Shown piece by piece: positions 8,981-17,418 of a stretch of 64,000 bases of DNA. Below the pieces are notes generated by a model, which was given only the letters and a program-made list of their open reading frames with translations, ran no database searches and was not told the DNA's origin. The stretch's first letter is position 1. Each line of letters begins with the position of its first letter. The stretch spans positions 97,730-161,729 of the forward strand of contig PADC01000005.1 of NCBI GenBank assembly GCA_002700385.1, in the 5' to 3' direction. The position numbers and the translations under genes were made by a program. Source of the stretch: Cycloclasticus sp. GTDB taxonomy: Bacteria; Pseudomonadota; Gammaproteobacteria; Methylococcales; Cycloclasticaceae.

Positions 8981-9883
8981 ATGACAAAAATCTCTCCATC
9001 ACCCCCATCGCACTTAGTGGCAGGTAATATCAATGCGTTATCGTCAGGCTCAGTCATTGACGAATATATTATTGAGCGCGTTCTAGCAAAAGGCGGCTTT
9101 AGTACGGTTTACCTTGCTCGTCAGCTTAAAGATCAACAACAAGTCGCGATCAAAGAATATAACCCTAAACACCTGGTTGCACGCGAAGGCAACACCATAA
9201 TCCCCATCGATCCGGCTTCTGCAAAATTATTCCAGCGTGGCCGGGAATTATTCTTAAAAGAAGCCACTCTACTAACGACTTTAAAGCACCCCAATATTGT
9301 TCGTGTGATTAATTTTTTTCTCTGCAATAACACAGCTTATTTGGTCATGAATTATGACTATGGAATCACCTTGGGTAACTGGCTAAAAAACCCTGACAAT
9401 CTCGTCAACACCGAATTTTTATTAGATGTTTTTCAACCTGTGATGCGATGCATTAAAAATATGCACCATAGGGGCTTATTGCACCTCGACATAAAGCCAG
9501 ACAATATTTTATTACGGCCTTTAAATAACCCGCTTATTCTCGATTTCGGCTCGGCATTGCCTTACAAAGACCAACAAAATAGAAATGCCCACAGCATGAC
9601 AAAAGGCTATGCAGCACCAGAACAATATAACGCCAGCAAACAACTTGGGCCGTGGAGTGATTGTTACTCAATAGGCTGCAGTATGCGCGTGTGTTTAGAT
9701 AGAACAGAACCTCTCCTGTCTACTGATCATCGGGCGATTGAAAAAAGACCATCTGCCCACCAGCGATATAAGCCTCATATTGATGAAAAAGTACTCTATG
9801 CCATTGACTGGGCGATGCAATACTCACCCTCAAAAAGACCACAGAGCATTGATGATTTATTGAACGCCACAAACTATCGATAG
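8981..9883 (+). CDS. Hanks-type serine/threonine protein kinase
   Basis: A 300-residue protein that consists almost only of a eukaryotic-type kinase domain. Visible motifs are the Gly-rich loop AKGGFSTVYLA (about 37-47), the VAIKEY Lys, the catalytic loop HLDIKPDN, the DFGS Mg-binding segment and GYAAPEQY (APE). All catalytic residues appear present. No membrane segment, PASTA or other sensor domain is visible, so it is probably a soluble cytoplasmic kinase. Its substrate is not shown by the context. It is divergent from yicC and lies 112 bp upstream of rph. Confidence 0.9.
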   Translation: MTKISPSPPSHLVAGNINALSSGSVIDEYIIERVLAKGGFSTVYLARQLKDQQQVAIKEYNPKHLVAREGNTIIPIDPASAKLFQRGRELFLKEATLLTTLKHPNIVRVINFFLCNNTAYLVMNYDYGITLGNWLKNPDNLVNTEFLLDVFQPVMRCIKNMHHRGLLHLDIKPDNILLRPLNNPLILDFGSALPYKDQQNRNAHSMTKGYAAPEQYNASKQLGPWSDCYSIGCSMRVCLDRTEPLLSTDHRAIEKRPSAHQRYKPHIDEKVLYAIDWAMQYSPSKRPQSIDDLLNATNYR

Positions 9884-9995
9884 AATTGCATATTTCGATC
9901 ATAAATAAATCTGTCATACCCTATAATGCGCGTATGATCAAAGTGAATCACTGATCTTCAATTTCATTCAACATTGACTGCTTTAGGACACAATC

Positions 9996-10712
9996 ATGAG
10001 ACCCAGTGGACGTAATCCCGACGAACTTCGCGACATTAAAATAACAACTCATTTCACCATGCATGCTGAAGGCTCGGTATTAATCGCCTGCGGAAACACT
10101 CAAGTTCTGTGTACTGCCTCAGTTGAAAACAGGGTTCCCAGATTCTTAAAAGATAAAGAACAAGGTTGGGTCACCGCCGAATACGGCATGCTACCTCGAT
10201 CAACACACAGCCGCATGAGTCGCGAAGCCGCCCGAGGCAAACAAAGCGGTCGCACACAAGAAATTCAACGTCTGATAGGCCGTTCTTTACGTGCAGCTGT
10301 TGATTTAAACGCCCTTGATGGCTACACCATCACCATTGATTGTGATGTCATCCAAGCCGATGGCGGCACCCGTACCGCGTCTATTACCGGCAGCTTTATT
10401 GCCTTGTCTTTAGCTATTGAAAAACTAATCGCCGATCAAAAAATCAAAAACAACCCAATCCATGGCCAAATTGCTGCCGTCTCTGTCGGCATCTACAACG
10501 GCGTACCGGTTTTAGACTTAGATTACCCTGAAGATTCCGAAGCGGAAACTGACATGAATGTCATTATGAATGAAGCGGGAGCCTTCATTGAGGTCCAAGG
10601 CACTGCGGAGGGGCATGCCTTCCGTCGTGAAGAATTGGATGACCTGTTAAACCTTGCTGCCTCTGGCATTGGTGAATTAATGCAACACCAGCGAAACGCG
10701 CTCGCAAAATGA
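9996..10712 (+). CDS. rph: ribonuclease PH
   Basis: RNase PH is a phosphorolytic 3' exoribonuclease that trims tRNA and rRNA 3' ends. The N-terminus [12 protein letters not shown], the phosphate-binding [16 protein letters not shown] segment and the [19 protein letters not shown] core are diagnostic. The length of 238 is standard. The stop overlaps the rdgB start (ATGA), so the two are translationally coupled. It is intact, unlike the frameshifted rph of E. coli K-12. Confidence 0.97.
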   Translation: MRPSGRNPDELRDIKITTHFTMHAEGSVLIACGNTQVLCTASVENRVPRFLKDKEQGWVTAEYGMLPRSTHSRMSREAARGKQSGRTQEIQRLIGRSLRAAVDLNALDGYTITIDCDVIQADGGTRTASITGSFIALSLAIEKLIADQKIKNNPIHGQIAAVSVGIYNGVPVLDLDYPEDSEAETDMNVIMNEAGAFIEVQGTAEGHAFRREELDDLLNLAASGIGELMQHQRNALAK

Positions 10713-11320
10713 GCCAACAAATTGTCCTTGCCAGCGGTAACCAAGGAAAGATTGCTGAAATTCAGGCGATGCTTCAACACCACGATATTGAGGTGATCTC
10801 TCAATCCTTCTTTGACGTTCCTGATATCGAAGAAACGGGGACAACCTTTATTGAAAATGCCATTATCAAGGCACGGCATGCGGCAAAAATAACAGGGTTG
10901 CCTGCTATAGCTGATGATTCAGGACTCGAGGTTGATGCCATCAACGGACAGCCTGGGGTTTACTCAGCACGTTATGCGGGATTACCCTCTAACGACATAC
11001 TGAATACCAAAAAGCTGCTTAACGCCTTAGATGGCATCCCTGAAAAAAAACGCTCAGCCCGTTTCCACTGTTTAATGATTTTTATGGCTCACGCCACTGA
11101 CCCATCCCCTTTAATCGGCCAAGGTACTTGGGAAGGGCGCATCGCGTTTCAAGAAGCTGGCGATAATGGTTTTGGTTATGACCCCGTCTTCTATAGTCCA
11201 GAACACCAATGTGTCTCTGCCGAATTAACAGCCACCATCAAAAACCGTGTCAGTCACCGTGCCCATGCTTTAAATCAGCTCATGCCTCAAATTACCGATT
11301 ATTTTTCCAAACAGACATGA
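10709..11320 (+). CDS. rdgB: XTP/dITP diphosphatase (non-canonical purine NTP pyrophosphatase)
   Basis: RdgB (HAM1 family) hydrolyses dITP and XTP to monophosphates and keeps deaminated purines out of DNA. The family marks are [14 protein letters not shown] at the N-terminus, the DDSGLEVDA segment, [10 protein letters not shown], and the C-terminal GFGYDPVFY and SHRAHAL motifs. The length is 203 residues. It is joined to rph upstream and hemW downstream by 4-bp ATGA overlaps, the usual rph-rdgB-hemW order. Confidence 0.97.
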   Translation: MSQQIVLASGNQGKIAEIQAMLQHHDIEVISQSFFDVPDIEETGTTFIENAIIKARHAAKITGLPAIADDSGLEVDAINGQPGVYSARYAGLPSNDILNTKKLLNALDGIPEKKRSARFHCLMIFMAHATDPSPLIGQGTWEGRIAFQEAGDNGFGYDPVFYSPEHQCVSAELTATIKNRVSHRAHALNQLMPQITDYFSKQT

Positions 11321-12468
11321 GGACAAAGCCAGCAGAGTATAGCCTCTATATTCATATCCCCTGGTGTATAAAAAAATGCCCCTATTGTGATTTTAACTCA
11401 CATGAAAAAAATGCCGAATATGATGAAAATGCCTATGTTGACGCCTTAATAAAAAACTTATCCGTCGACGCTGAAAAAGTAAAGAACAGGCCACTAAAAA
11501 GTATTTTCATTGGTGGCGGAACACCCAGCTTATTTTCCGCTAAAAGCGTGGAACGTATATTGGACGCTGCACATCAATTGCTGACCTTAGGTGATGAGGT
11601 CGAAATAACCTTAGAAGCAAACCCCGGCACGACTGAAGCTAAAAAGTTTTCTGATTATTATAAAATAGGCGTGAATCGCCTTTCTATTGGCATACAAAGT
11701 TTTAATGATTCTCATCTTAAAAAACTTGGGCGCGTTCACGATGCTAAACAGGCACACCTTGCCATTGAAACAGCTCAAAACGCTGGCTTTGAAAGAATCA
11801 ATCTCGACCTCATGTTTGGTTTGCCTGAACAAAGCATCGACCAGGCAATTCATGATATTGAACTGGCCCTTAGCTACCAAACGGGACACTTATCTCATTA
11901 CCAATTAACCCTTGAAAAGAACACCTTATTTCACAGGTACCCTCCTGCGTTACCTCATGACGAGCTGATCTGGGAAATGCAAAACGCCTGTCAACTTTTA
12001 ATACAACAGCAACTTCAACAGTACGAGGTATCTGCTTATGCTGCCGATCAGCACCAGTCTCAACATAACCTAAATTATTGGCAGTTTGGTGACTATATTG
12101 GTATTGGCGCCGGAGCACATGGAAAGCTCACAAACGCGAAAGGCACGATTACTCGCTATTGGAAAAAGAAACACCCACGAGACTATATACAACTTGCCGG
12201 CACTTTATCAGTGATCGGGGGACAACACACCGTCAACCCTTCTGAAATACCCTTTGAGTTCATGATGAATGCCCTGAGATTAAAATCTGGTTTCACCATG
12301 GAACAATATCAGCGGCGCACACATCAAGATTCATCCACCATACAAAAAATTCTTGATTCACTGCTGGCTAAAAACTTACTGCACATGGAATCCACAGCTT
12401 ATCGCTGCACAGAACAAGGTTGGAATTTCTTAAATGATACGATTGAACACTTTCTACCCAGCGAATGA
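11317..12468 (+). CDS. hemW: radical SAM heme chaperone HemW
   Basis: HemW is a radical SAM protein related to coproporphyrinogen dehydrogenase (HemN). It is thought to act as a heme chaperone for respiratory enzymes. The radical SAM Cys motif is at the N-terminus in IHIPWCIKKCPYCDFNSH. GGGTPSL and the GIQSF segment follow. The C-terminal HemN_C domain is present. The ATG at 11317 is used because it forms an ATGA overlap with the rdgB stop and matches family N-termini; a longer frame back to 11209 lies inside rdgB and is not supported. This gives 383 residues. Confidence 0.95.
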   Translation: MRTKPAEYSLYIHIPWCIKKCPYCDFNSHEKNAEYDENAYVDALIKNLSVDAEKVKNRPLKSIFIGGGTPSLFSAKSVERILDAAHQLLTLGDEVEITLEANPGTTEAKKFSDYYKIGVNRLSIGIQSFNDSHLKKLGRVHDAKQAHLAIETAQNAGFERINLDLMFGLPEQSIDQAIHDIELALSYQTGHLSHYQLTLEKNTLFHRYPPALPHDELIWEMQNACQLLIQQQLQQYEVSAYAADQHQSQHNLNYWQFGDYIGIGAGAHGKLTNAKGTITRYWKKKHPRDYIQLAGTLSVIGGQHTVNPSEIPFEFMMNALRLKSGFTMEQYQRRTHQDSSTIQKILDSLLAKNLLHMESTAYRCTEQGWNFLNDTIEHFLPSE

Positions 12469-12667
12469 ACACACCGCACACGACTTCAGACTATTAAAGA
12501 GGTTCGCCTCATCACTCGTACTATTGAGCTGACCAACGTCGTAAACTGAACATCTTAAAGCGCGCCCTCACTCAAAAGAGAATAAGACTAAATTAAGCGC
12601 ATTTATAAAAAAACTGCCGTTCTTTGCGTATAAAATATAACAAACAATCATCCACACAACAGGATCC

Positions 12668-13309
12668 ATGAAAAATTACAAACACAAGTTTATTGAATTT
12701 GCCTTACAATGCGATGCGTTAAGGTTTGGGGAGTTTACATTAAAGTCTGGCCGAATAAGCCCTTATTTCTTTAACACCGGACTCTTTAATACTGGCTATC
12801 GTTTACGAAAACTCGGGCATTTCTACGCCCATGCACTGACCGACGCGAACATGCCTTGCGATACTTTATACGGCCCTGCTTATAAAGGTATTCCCCTGGT
12901 TTGTGCGGTTTCAATGGGCTTATCCGAAGTATTCAATCAAGATATCCCCTATGTTTTTAACCGCAAAGAAGTAAAAGACCACGGTGAGGGAGGCTTATTA
13001 GTGGGCGCCGAACTTAAAGGTCATACCCTTATAGTTGACGATGTCATTAGTGCCGGCACCTCGGTTAGAGAATCTGTTGATATTATTCGAGAAGCTAACG
13101 CAACCCCATCCGGCGTTCTCATAGCACTGAATCGACAAGAAAAGGGGCGCGGTGAAACATCAGCCATTGATGATGTGGAAGACAGCTATGGCTTTAAAGT
13201 CGCCTCCATTATTTGCTTAACAGATATTATTAATTACCTTAAAAAGACAGACCAAACAGCTCATTTAAATAGCATTCTTAAATACCAAGAAACTTATGGA
13301 ACCAGTTAG
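12668..13309 (+). CDS. pyrE: orotate phosphoribosyltransferase
   Basis: PyrE forms orotidine 5'-monophosphate from orotate and PRPP in pyrimidine synthesis. The PRPP-binding loop TLIVDDVISAGTSVRE (about 119-134) and the flexible catalytic loop NRKEVKDHGEGG are both present. The length of 213 matches E. coli PyrE. An AGGATCC purine-rich stretch precedes the ATG. The 199-bp gap upstream from hemW presumably holds its promoter. The usual rph-pyrE pairing of E. coli is broken here by rdgB-hemW. The 3' end overlaps a convergent small gene by 4 bp. Confidence 0.97.
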   Translation: MKNYKHKFIEFALQCDALRFGEFTLKSGRISPYFFNTGLFNTGYRLRKLGHFYAHALTDANMPCDTLYGPAYKGIPLVCAVSMGLSEVFNQDIPYVFNRKEVKDHGEGGLLVGAELKGHTLIVDDVISAGTSVRESVDIIREANATPSGVLIALNRQEKGRGETSAIDDVEDSYGFKVASIICLTDIINYLKKTDQTAHLNSILKYQETYGTS

Positions 13310-13602
13310 CCACCGCCACGTTGGAATTTAAGTAAAAACAGCTTCATAAAACTGGCTTGCCGCTGATCACCCATCTCAGAAAAATCAAAACTCAATAATA
13401 TAGTCGGCAAATCAGCAAAGGTTAGTTTTCTCGTACCTTCTGGCCCTAAAAAAAGTAATGCTTTTTGACCCGCAAAGGTAAATTTTATGTCATTGCCTTC
13501 AAACTCGTAGACCAGTTTACTTTGGCTATCGAGCAACGAGATAAACTCTTTACGTGACAACCCCATTTCTAAGGTAAACTTTTTCTTTTGAAACAGTGAC
13601 AT
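13306..13602 (-). CDS. hypothetical protein, 98 residues
   Basis: A small protein beginning MSLFQKKKFTLEMGLSRKEF and ending QRGGG, with alternating strands and no Cys, no signal peptide and no membrane segment. No family is recognised. The ATG at 13602 is preferred to a TTG one codon upstream. It converges with pyrE, overlapping its stop, and lies downstream of a terminator-like hairpin (13697-13728), so it must have its own promoter in the short gap. The frame quality suggests a real gene, but the function is unknown. Confidence 0.55.
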   Translation of the reverse strand: MSLFQKKKFTLEMGLSRKEFISLLDSQSKLVYEFEGNDIKFTFAGQKALLFLGPEGTRKLTFADLPTILLSFDFSEMGDQRQASFMKLFLLKFQRGGG

Positions 13603-13696
13603 CAATGAAATAAACCCTGATAAGGAAGACTTAACATACGGTGCGAATTATGCCTTTGTCACTTCATCTAATACACACTTTATCAGCTATTTCATT

Positions 13697-13728
13697 AAAA
13701 AAAGGGTGATGGCTTGCACCTCACCCTT
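13697..13728 (-). terminator. terminator downstream of the ferredoxin gene
   Basis: On the minus strand an 8-bp stem (AAGGGTGA with TCACCCTT, 11-nt loop) is followed by seven Ts. It lies about 65 bp after the ferredoxin stop and closes the moaA-ferredoxin transcript. Confidence 0.7.
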
Positions 13729-13793
13729 AATCTAAAAAACTGTTTGCATGACTGGTAGAAGGCTCTAACAGTCACACTTATTGCTTTAAAAGG

Positions 13794-14261
13794 TTACTTG
13801 GCAGGCATGGCCTTTGCTGCATAATCCTTCATTCTATCGTAGCCAGTCCAGTTTGCATCTTGGTAAGTAATGGCATCAGTTGGGCAAGCTTTTGCACATT
13901 CTGGATCACCCCCACAAAGGTCACATTTGATCACTTTACCACTATCGGCATTATAGTTAACTGTTCCAAACGGACAGGCAATCGTACAAACCTTACAACC
14001 CACGCATAAATCGTTGACTATTTCTTTAGCTCCTGTTTCATTATTTAACTGGATCGCTTCAACAGGGCAAGCATGCATACACCAAGCTTCATCGCATTGT
14101 GTACAGGTATAAGGCACAAAAATACCTTCCTCATGAAAAGGAAAGATTTTGATTCTTGACTTAGCTGGGTTAAAAACACCTTCACCTTCATAAGAACAAG
14201 CCATCTCACATTGCAAACAACCCGTACATTTATTTGCATCAATAACTAATGACATCTGCAT
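13794..14261 (-). CDS. multi-cluster 4Fe-4S ferredoxin-type electron transfer subunit
   Basis: A 155-residue iron-sulfur protein with four Cys-rich motifs: CTGCLQCEMAC, CTQCDEAWCMHACP, CVGCKVCTIACP and CDLCGGDPECAKACP. This is the layout of the HycB/DmsB-like electron-transfer subunits that accompany molybdo- or tungsto-enzymes, including aldehyde:ferredoxin oxidoreductases. No such catalytic subunit lies in the window. A very strong AGGAGG site is 5 nt upstream of the ATG at 14261, suggesting high expression; further in-frame starts lie at 14264 (GTG) and 14255 (ATG). No Tat signal is seen, so it is cytoplasmic. It follows moaA on the same strand after 107 bp. Confidence 0.85.
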   Translation of the reverse strand: MQMSLVIDANKCTGCLQCEMACSYEGEGVFNPAKSRIKIFPFHEEGIFVPYTCTQCDEAWCMHACPVEAIQLNNETGAKEIVNDLCVGCKVCTIACPFGTVNYNADSGKVIKCDLCGGDPECAKACPTDAITYQDANWTGYDRMKDYAAKAMPAK

Positions 14262-14368
14262 CACACCCTCCTGTGGGTTTTATCTATTTTTAATAACTTT
14301 AACAAAAAAACTGTACTTTATAAAAATACCTTTTTTTAAACATAATCACTCATCAACCTAATACTACT

Positions 14369-15385
14369 TTATCCGCCTGTTACACTCATATGCCGAAAAA
14401 TAACAGGTTGTTCGGTCAAATCGAAGTCATGCCCTTTTGGTTTTATATCCATCGAGTCGACAAGGGCTTGCTTCACTTTATTCAAATCGGTCGGATTAGC
14501 TCTTAGAACGCGCTTTAAGTCCATCGAATGCTCCTGACCTAAACACAGCAGTAACGAACCCGAAGCCGTTACGCGAACTCTATTACACGTGTCACAAAAA
14601 TTATGGCTATGCGGCGAAATAAAGCCTACCAAATTGTCATAACCACCAACATTATAATATCGAGCCGGCCCACCTGTATTTTTTGTACTGGGTACTAACT
14701 CAAATTGCTGTTCAATATCTCGCTTAATCTCATCACTAGAGTAATAAGCCTCTTCTCTTGAGTGACTTTCTATTGTTCCCAGCGGCATTTCTTCAATAAA
14801 ACTAATATCCAACCCTTCCTTCATGGCGTACTGGACTAAATCAAGCACTTCGTCATGATTTCTGTTTTTAAGAATGACTGCATTTAATTTTATTCTCTCA
14901 AAGCCGGCCTTTTTTGCTGCTTGGATACCTTGCAACACGTTCTCAAGCTCGCCGACCCGCGTCACTTTTCTAAATTTTTCAGCATCAAGGCTGTCTAAAC
15001 TGATATTGATTCGCTTGACCCCTGCTTTTTTCAACGGTTGGGCCAATTTGACCAACTGTGAACCATTTGTTGTGATAACCAGTTCATCCAAGCCATCTAG
15101 CTTAGCCACATCGGCTAACATGTTAACAATATCTTTTCGTACCAGGGGCTCCCCACCTGTAATGCGAATTTTACTGACCCCCATTTCAACAAACGCTTTT
15201 GATAACCGGGTAATTTCTTCTAATGTCAACACTTGCTCACGTGGCAAAAACGCCATCTCTTCGCTCATGCAATAAACACAGCGAAAATCACAACGATCTG
15301 TGACCGATATTCTTACATACGTCACTTGGCGACCAAATTTATCAATGAGCTTATCGGTCTGCGTTGTTGGCAAAATGGCATCCAT
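14369..15385 (-). CDS. moaA: GTP 3',8-cyclase MoaA
   Basis: MoaA is the radical SAM enzyme that converts GTP to 3',8-cyclo-GTP, the first step in molybdopterin synthesis; MoaC (encoded at 52649) completes it. The N-terminal SAM cluster motif CDFRCVYC, the GGEPL segment, the second cluster motif CDTCNRVR followed later by LLLC, and the C-terminal Gly-Gly are all present. The ATG at 15385 is preferred to a GTG at 15406 by family alignment, though neither has a good ribosome site. A perfect Fur-type palindrome lies 63 bp upstream of this ATG. Confidence 0.95.
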   Translation of the reverse strand: MDAILPTTQTDKLIDKFGRQVTYVRISVTDRCDFRCVYCMSEEMAFLPREQVLTLEEITRLSKAFVEMGVSKIRITGGEPLVRKDIVNMLADVAKLDGLDELVITTNGSQLVKLAQPLKKAGVKRINISLDSLDAEKFRKVTRVGELENVLQGIQAAKKAGFERIKLNAVILKNRNHDEVLDLVQYAMKEGLDISFIEEMPLGTIESHSREEAYYSSDEIKRDIEQQFELVPSTKNTGGPARYYNVGGYDNLVGFISPHSHNFCDTCNRVRVTASGSLLLCLGQEHSMDLKRVLRANPTDLNKVKQALVDSMDIKPKGHDFDLTEQPVIFRHMSVTGG

Positions 15386-15447
15386 AAAGTATTCAGCGTT
15401 AACCACGCTTTTGAAATGTTTTATTTTTCAGTCAGTTAGCTTGCAAT

Positions 15448-15462
15448 TGATAATTATTATCA
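15448..15462. promoter_or_regulatory. perfect 7-1-7 Fur box between moaA and the ABC transporter
   Basis: TGATAATTATTATCA matches the canonical Fur consensus TGATAATNATTATCA at every position. It is extended by one more complementary pair on each side plus flanking A/T (ATTGATAAT-T-ATTATCAAT). It lies 63 bp upstream of the moaA ATG and about 205 bp upstream of the substrate-binding protein gene. By position it fits control of moaA better, but both directions are possible. Confidence 0.75.
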
Positions 15463-15667
15463 ATAATATTAACCACTTGCAGTTACTTTCACTATTCTAC
15501 ACACCTTACCGCAATTTAAATTTATAGGTCAACGATTAGTTCGTCAGGCGTCTATTTCTTTAAAATCTTACCCTTCTGCAATGTTTAGTTTTTTTCACTT
15601 CTCAATATTCCATTTAATTTAGGGTAGACTAATCAGTACTCTAATCGAACCTAACGCCTTTTCCTAA

Positions 15668-16657
15668 ATGCTGCTTTCATTAAAGATAAATTTCATCACC
15701 TCTTTGCTCATCGTTCTCTCTATTTTCTCAACGGCCAGCTTGAGTGAAGCCAAGGCACCTATCAAAATCTCTGTGCTGAAATTTGGTACTGTCAATTGGA
15801 CGCTAGAGACCATCAAAAAAGAAAAGCTCGATACACAAAATGGTTTTGAGCTCATCATTCAACCTTTGGCCAGTACTCAGGCCGGCAAAATTGCCCTACA
15901 GGCAAACGCAGCTGACATTATTGTCTCGGACTGGATTTGGGTTGCACGCCAACGAGGCTTTTTTAAGGATTATTTATTTTTTCCTTATTCAAGTTCAGCT
16001 GGTTCAATCGTAGTCCCTAAACAATCACCTATTCACTCTATCGAAGACCTGATTGGTAAAAAGGTTGGCATTGCTGGTGGTGGGCTAGATAAGAACTGGT
16101 TATTACTGCGTGCTTTAGCCTTACGAAAGAATATCAACCTTGAAGCGGGTATCGATAAAGTTTTCGGCGCGCCGCCCTTGTTAAATGGATTGATGAAGCA
16201 AGGCGAACTCGATGCTCTTATTAACTTTTGGCATTATAGCGCTCGGTTAAAAGCAGAAGGCTATCGAGAAATTATCAATACTCACGGAATCATCGAGCAA
16301 CTTGGCATTCGTCGGACCCTACCAATTTTAGGCTATGTCTTTAGTGAAAAATGGGCACTTGAAAACGCTACCGTTCTCAATAAATTTCTTATCGCCAGCC
16401 AAGAAGCGGCTAACCTTTTATGTACATCTGACGAACATTGGACGGCCATATTACCGCTTACTAGAACGCAGGATACAGCAAAACAACAACTTTTAAGGCA
16501 CCACTATTGTGACGGACGTATAAACCATTTTTCTGATGCAGAAAAGCAAGCCATTGCTCATATTTATTCCATCTTGGCAGATATCGGCGGCAAACAATTG
16601 GTCGGCTCTACTACACAATTTGACACGGCATTATTTTGGACCGCCCATCAACCGTAA
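15668..16657 (+). CDS. ABC transporter substrate-binding protein, NitT/TauT (SsuA/NMT1) type
   Basis: A 329-residue exported binding protein. The first ~28 residues are a signal peptide (hydrophobic core TSLLIVLSIFSTASLS, likely cut after SEA). The mature part has the NMT1/SsuA fold marks, such as LIIQPLASTQAGKIAL, ADIIVSDWIWVARQRG and IEDLIGKKVGIAGGG. The family takes up sulfonates, nitrate, taurine, riboflavin or pyrimidine precursors. The ligand cannot be read from the sequence. It is the first of three genes forming a complete importer. Confidence 0.85.
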   Translation: MLLSLKINFITSLLIVLSIFSTASLSEAKAPIKISVLKFGTVNWTLETIKKEKLDTQNGFELIIQPLASTQAGKIALQANAADIIVSDWIWVARQRGFFKDYLFFPYSSSAGSIVVPKQSPIHSIEDLIGKKVGIAGGGLDKNWLLLRALALRKNINLEAGIDKVFGAPPLLNGLMKQGELDALINFWHYSARLKAEGYREIINTHGIIEQLGIRRTLPILGYVFSEKWALENATVLNKFLIASQEAANLLCTSDEHWTAILPLTRTQDTAKQQLLRHHYCDGRINHFSDAEKQAIAHIYSILADIGGKQLVGSTTQFDTALFWTAHQP

Positions 16658-16665
16658 ACCGCTCT

Positions 16666-17412
16666 ATGATGTTACGCTCTTCACTGTTCAACTCGACACT
16701 GTCATTAGGGCTTTTGCTGGTCATTTGGCAACTAGCCTCTCTTTCAATTAACAGCCCAGCCCTGCCTTCACCCATCCTCGTCCTCAGCACACTAAATCAA
16801 GCTATTCAAAGCGCAGAATTGCTTCACCACCTTGGCATTACGTTATTACGCTTAGCGACCAGCTTTTTTCTTGCCATGATTTTAGGAACGGCCATTGGAC
16901 TCATTCTTGGACGACACCATAAATTGAATACATTTTTTGATAGTTGGCTAATTATTTTGCTAAACATTCCGGCCTTGGTGACTATCATTCTTTGCTATAT
17001 TTGGTTCGGTTTGATCGAAACCGCTGCTATTCTTGCTGTCGTCATCAATAAACTCCCAAATGTCATTGTGACCATCAGGGAAGGCGCCAGAAACCTCGAC
17101 GACCCGCTGATTGAAATGGCTAAAGCCTATCATTTCGGACGTTACAAGACATTAGTTCACGTTATCCTGCCTCAACTTTATCCCTACATTATGGCTTCTG
17201 CCAGAACAGGGCTTGCCTTAATCTGGAAAATTATTTTAGTGGTAGAAATGCTCGGTAGAAGCGATGGCATGGGCTATCAAATTCACTTATTTTTCCAATT
17301 ATTTGATATTGCCAGCATCATGGCTTATACCGTTTCTTTTATTGTTATTATTCAACTAATCGAAACGGCTTTATTAAAGCCTTTGGACAAAAAAACTCAA
17401 CGCTGGAAATAG
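16666..17412 (+). CDS. ABC transporter permease, NitT/TauT (SsuC/TauC) type
   Basis: This is the inner-membrane channel subunit of the importer encoded here, about 248 residues with six hydrophobic segments. The EAA-like cytoplasmic loop (KAYHFGRYKTLVHVILPQLYP) that docks on the ATPase is visible in the second half. The ATG at 16666, 8 bp after the preceding stop, is preferred to a TTG at 16636 that would overlap the binding-protein gene. It lies 6 bp upstream of the ATPase gene. Confidence 0.88.
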   Translation: MMLRSSLFNSTLSLGLLLVIWQLASLSINSPALPSPILVLSTLNQAIQSAELLHHLGITLLRLATSFFLAMILGTAIGLILGRHHKLNTFFDSWLIILLNIPALVTIILCYIWFGLIETAAILAVVINKLPNVIVTIREGARNLDDPLIEMAKAYHFGRYKTLVHVILPQLYPYIMASARTGLALIWKIILVVEMLGRSDGMGYQIHLFFQLFDIASIMAYTVSFIVIIQLIETALLKPLDKKTQRWK

Positions 17413-17418
17413 CGCTTT

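Noticed and set aside
11209..11316. N-terminal extension of HemW
   Set aside because: It lies inside rdgB, has no family match and the ATG at 11317 forms a normal ATGA overlap.
12469..12667. Possible tRNA or small RNA between hemW and pyrE
   Set aside because: No cloverleaf or stable hairpin with T-run was found; taken as the pyrE promoter region.
14874..15275. 133-residue plus-strand frame inside moaA
   Set aside because: Antisense shadow of the radical SAM domain.
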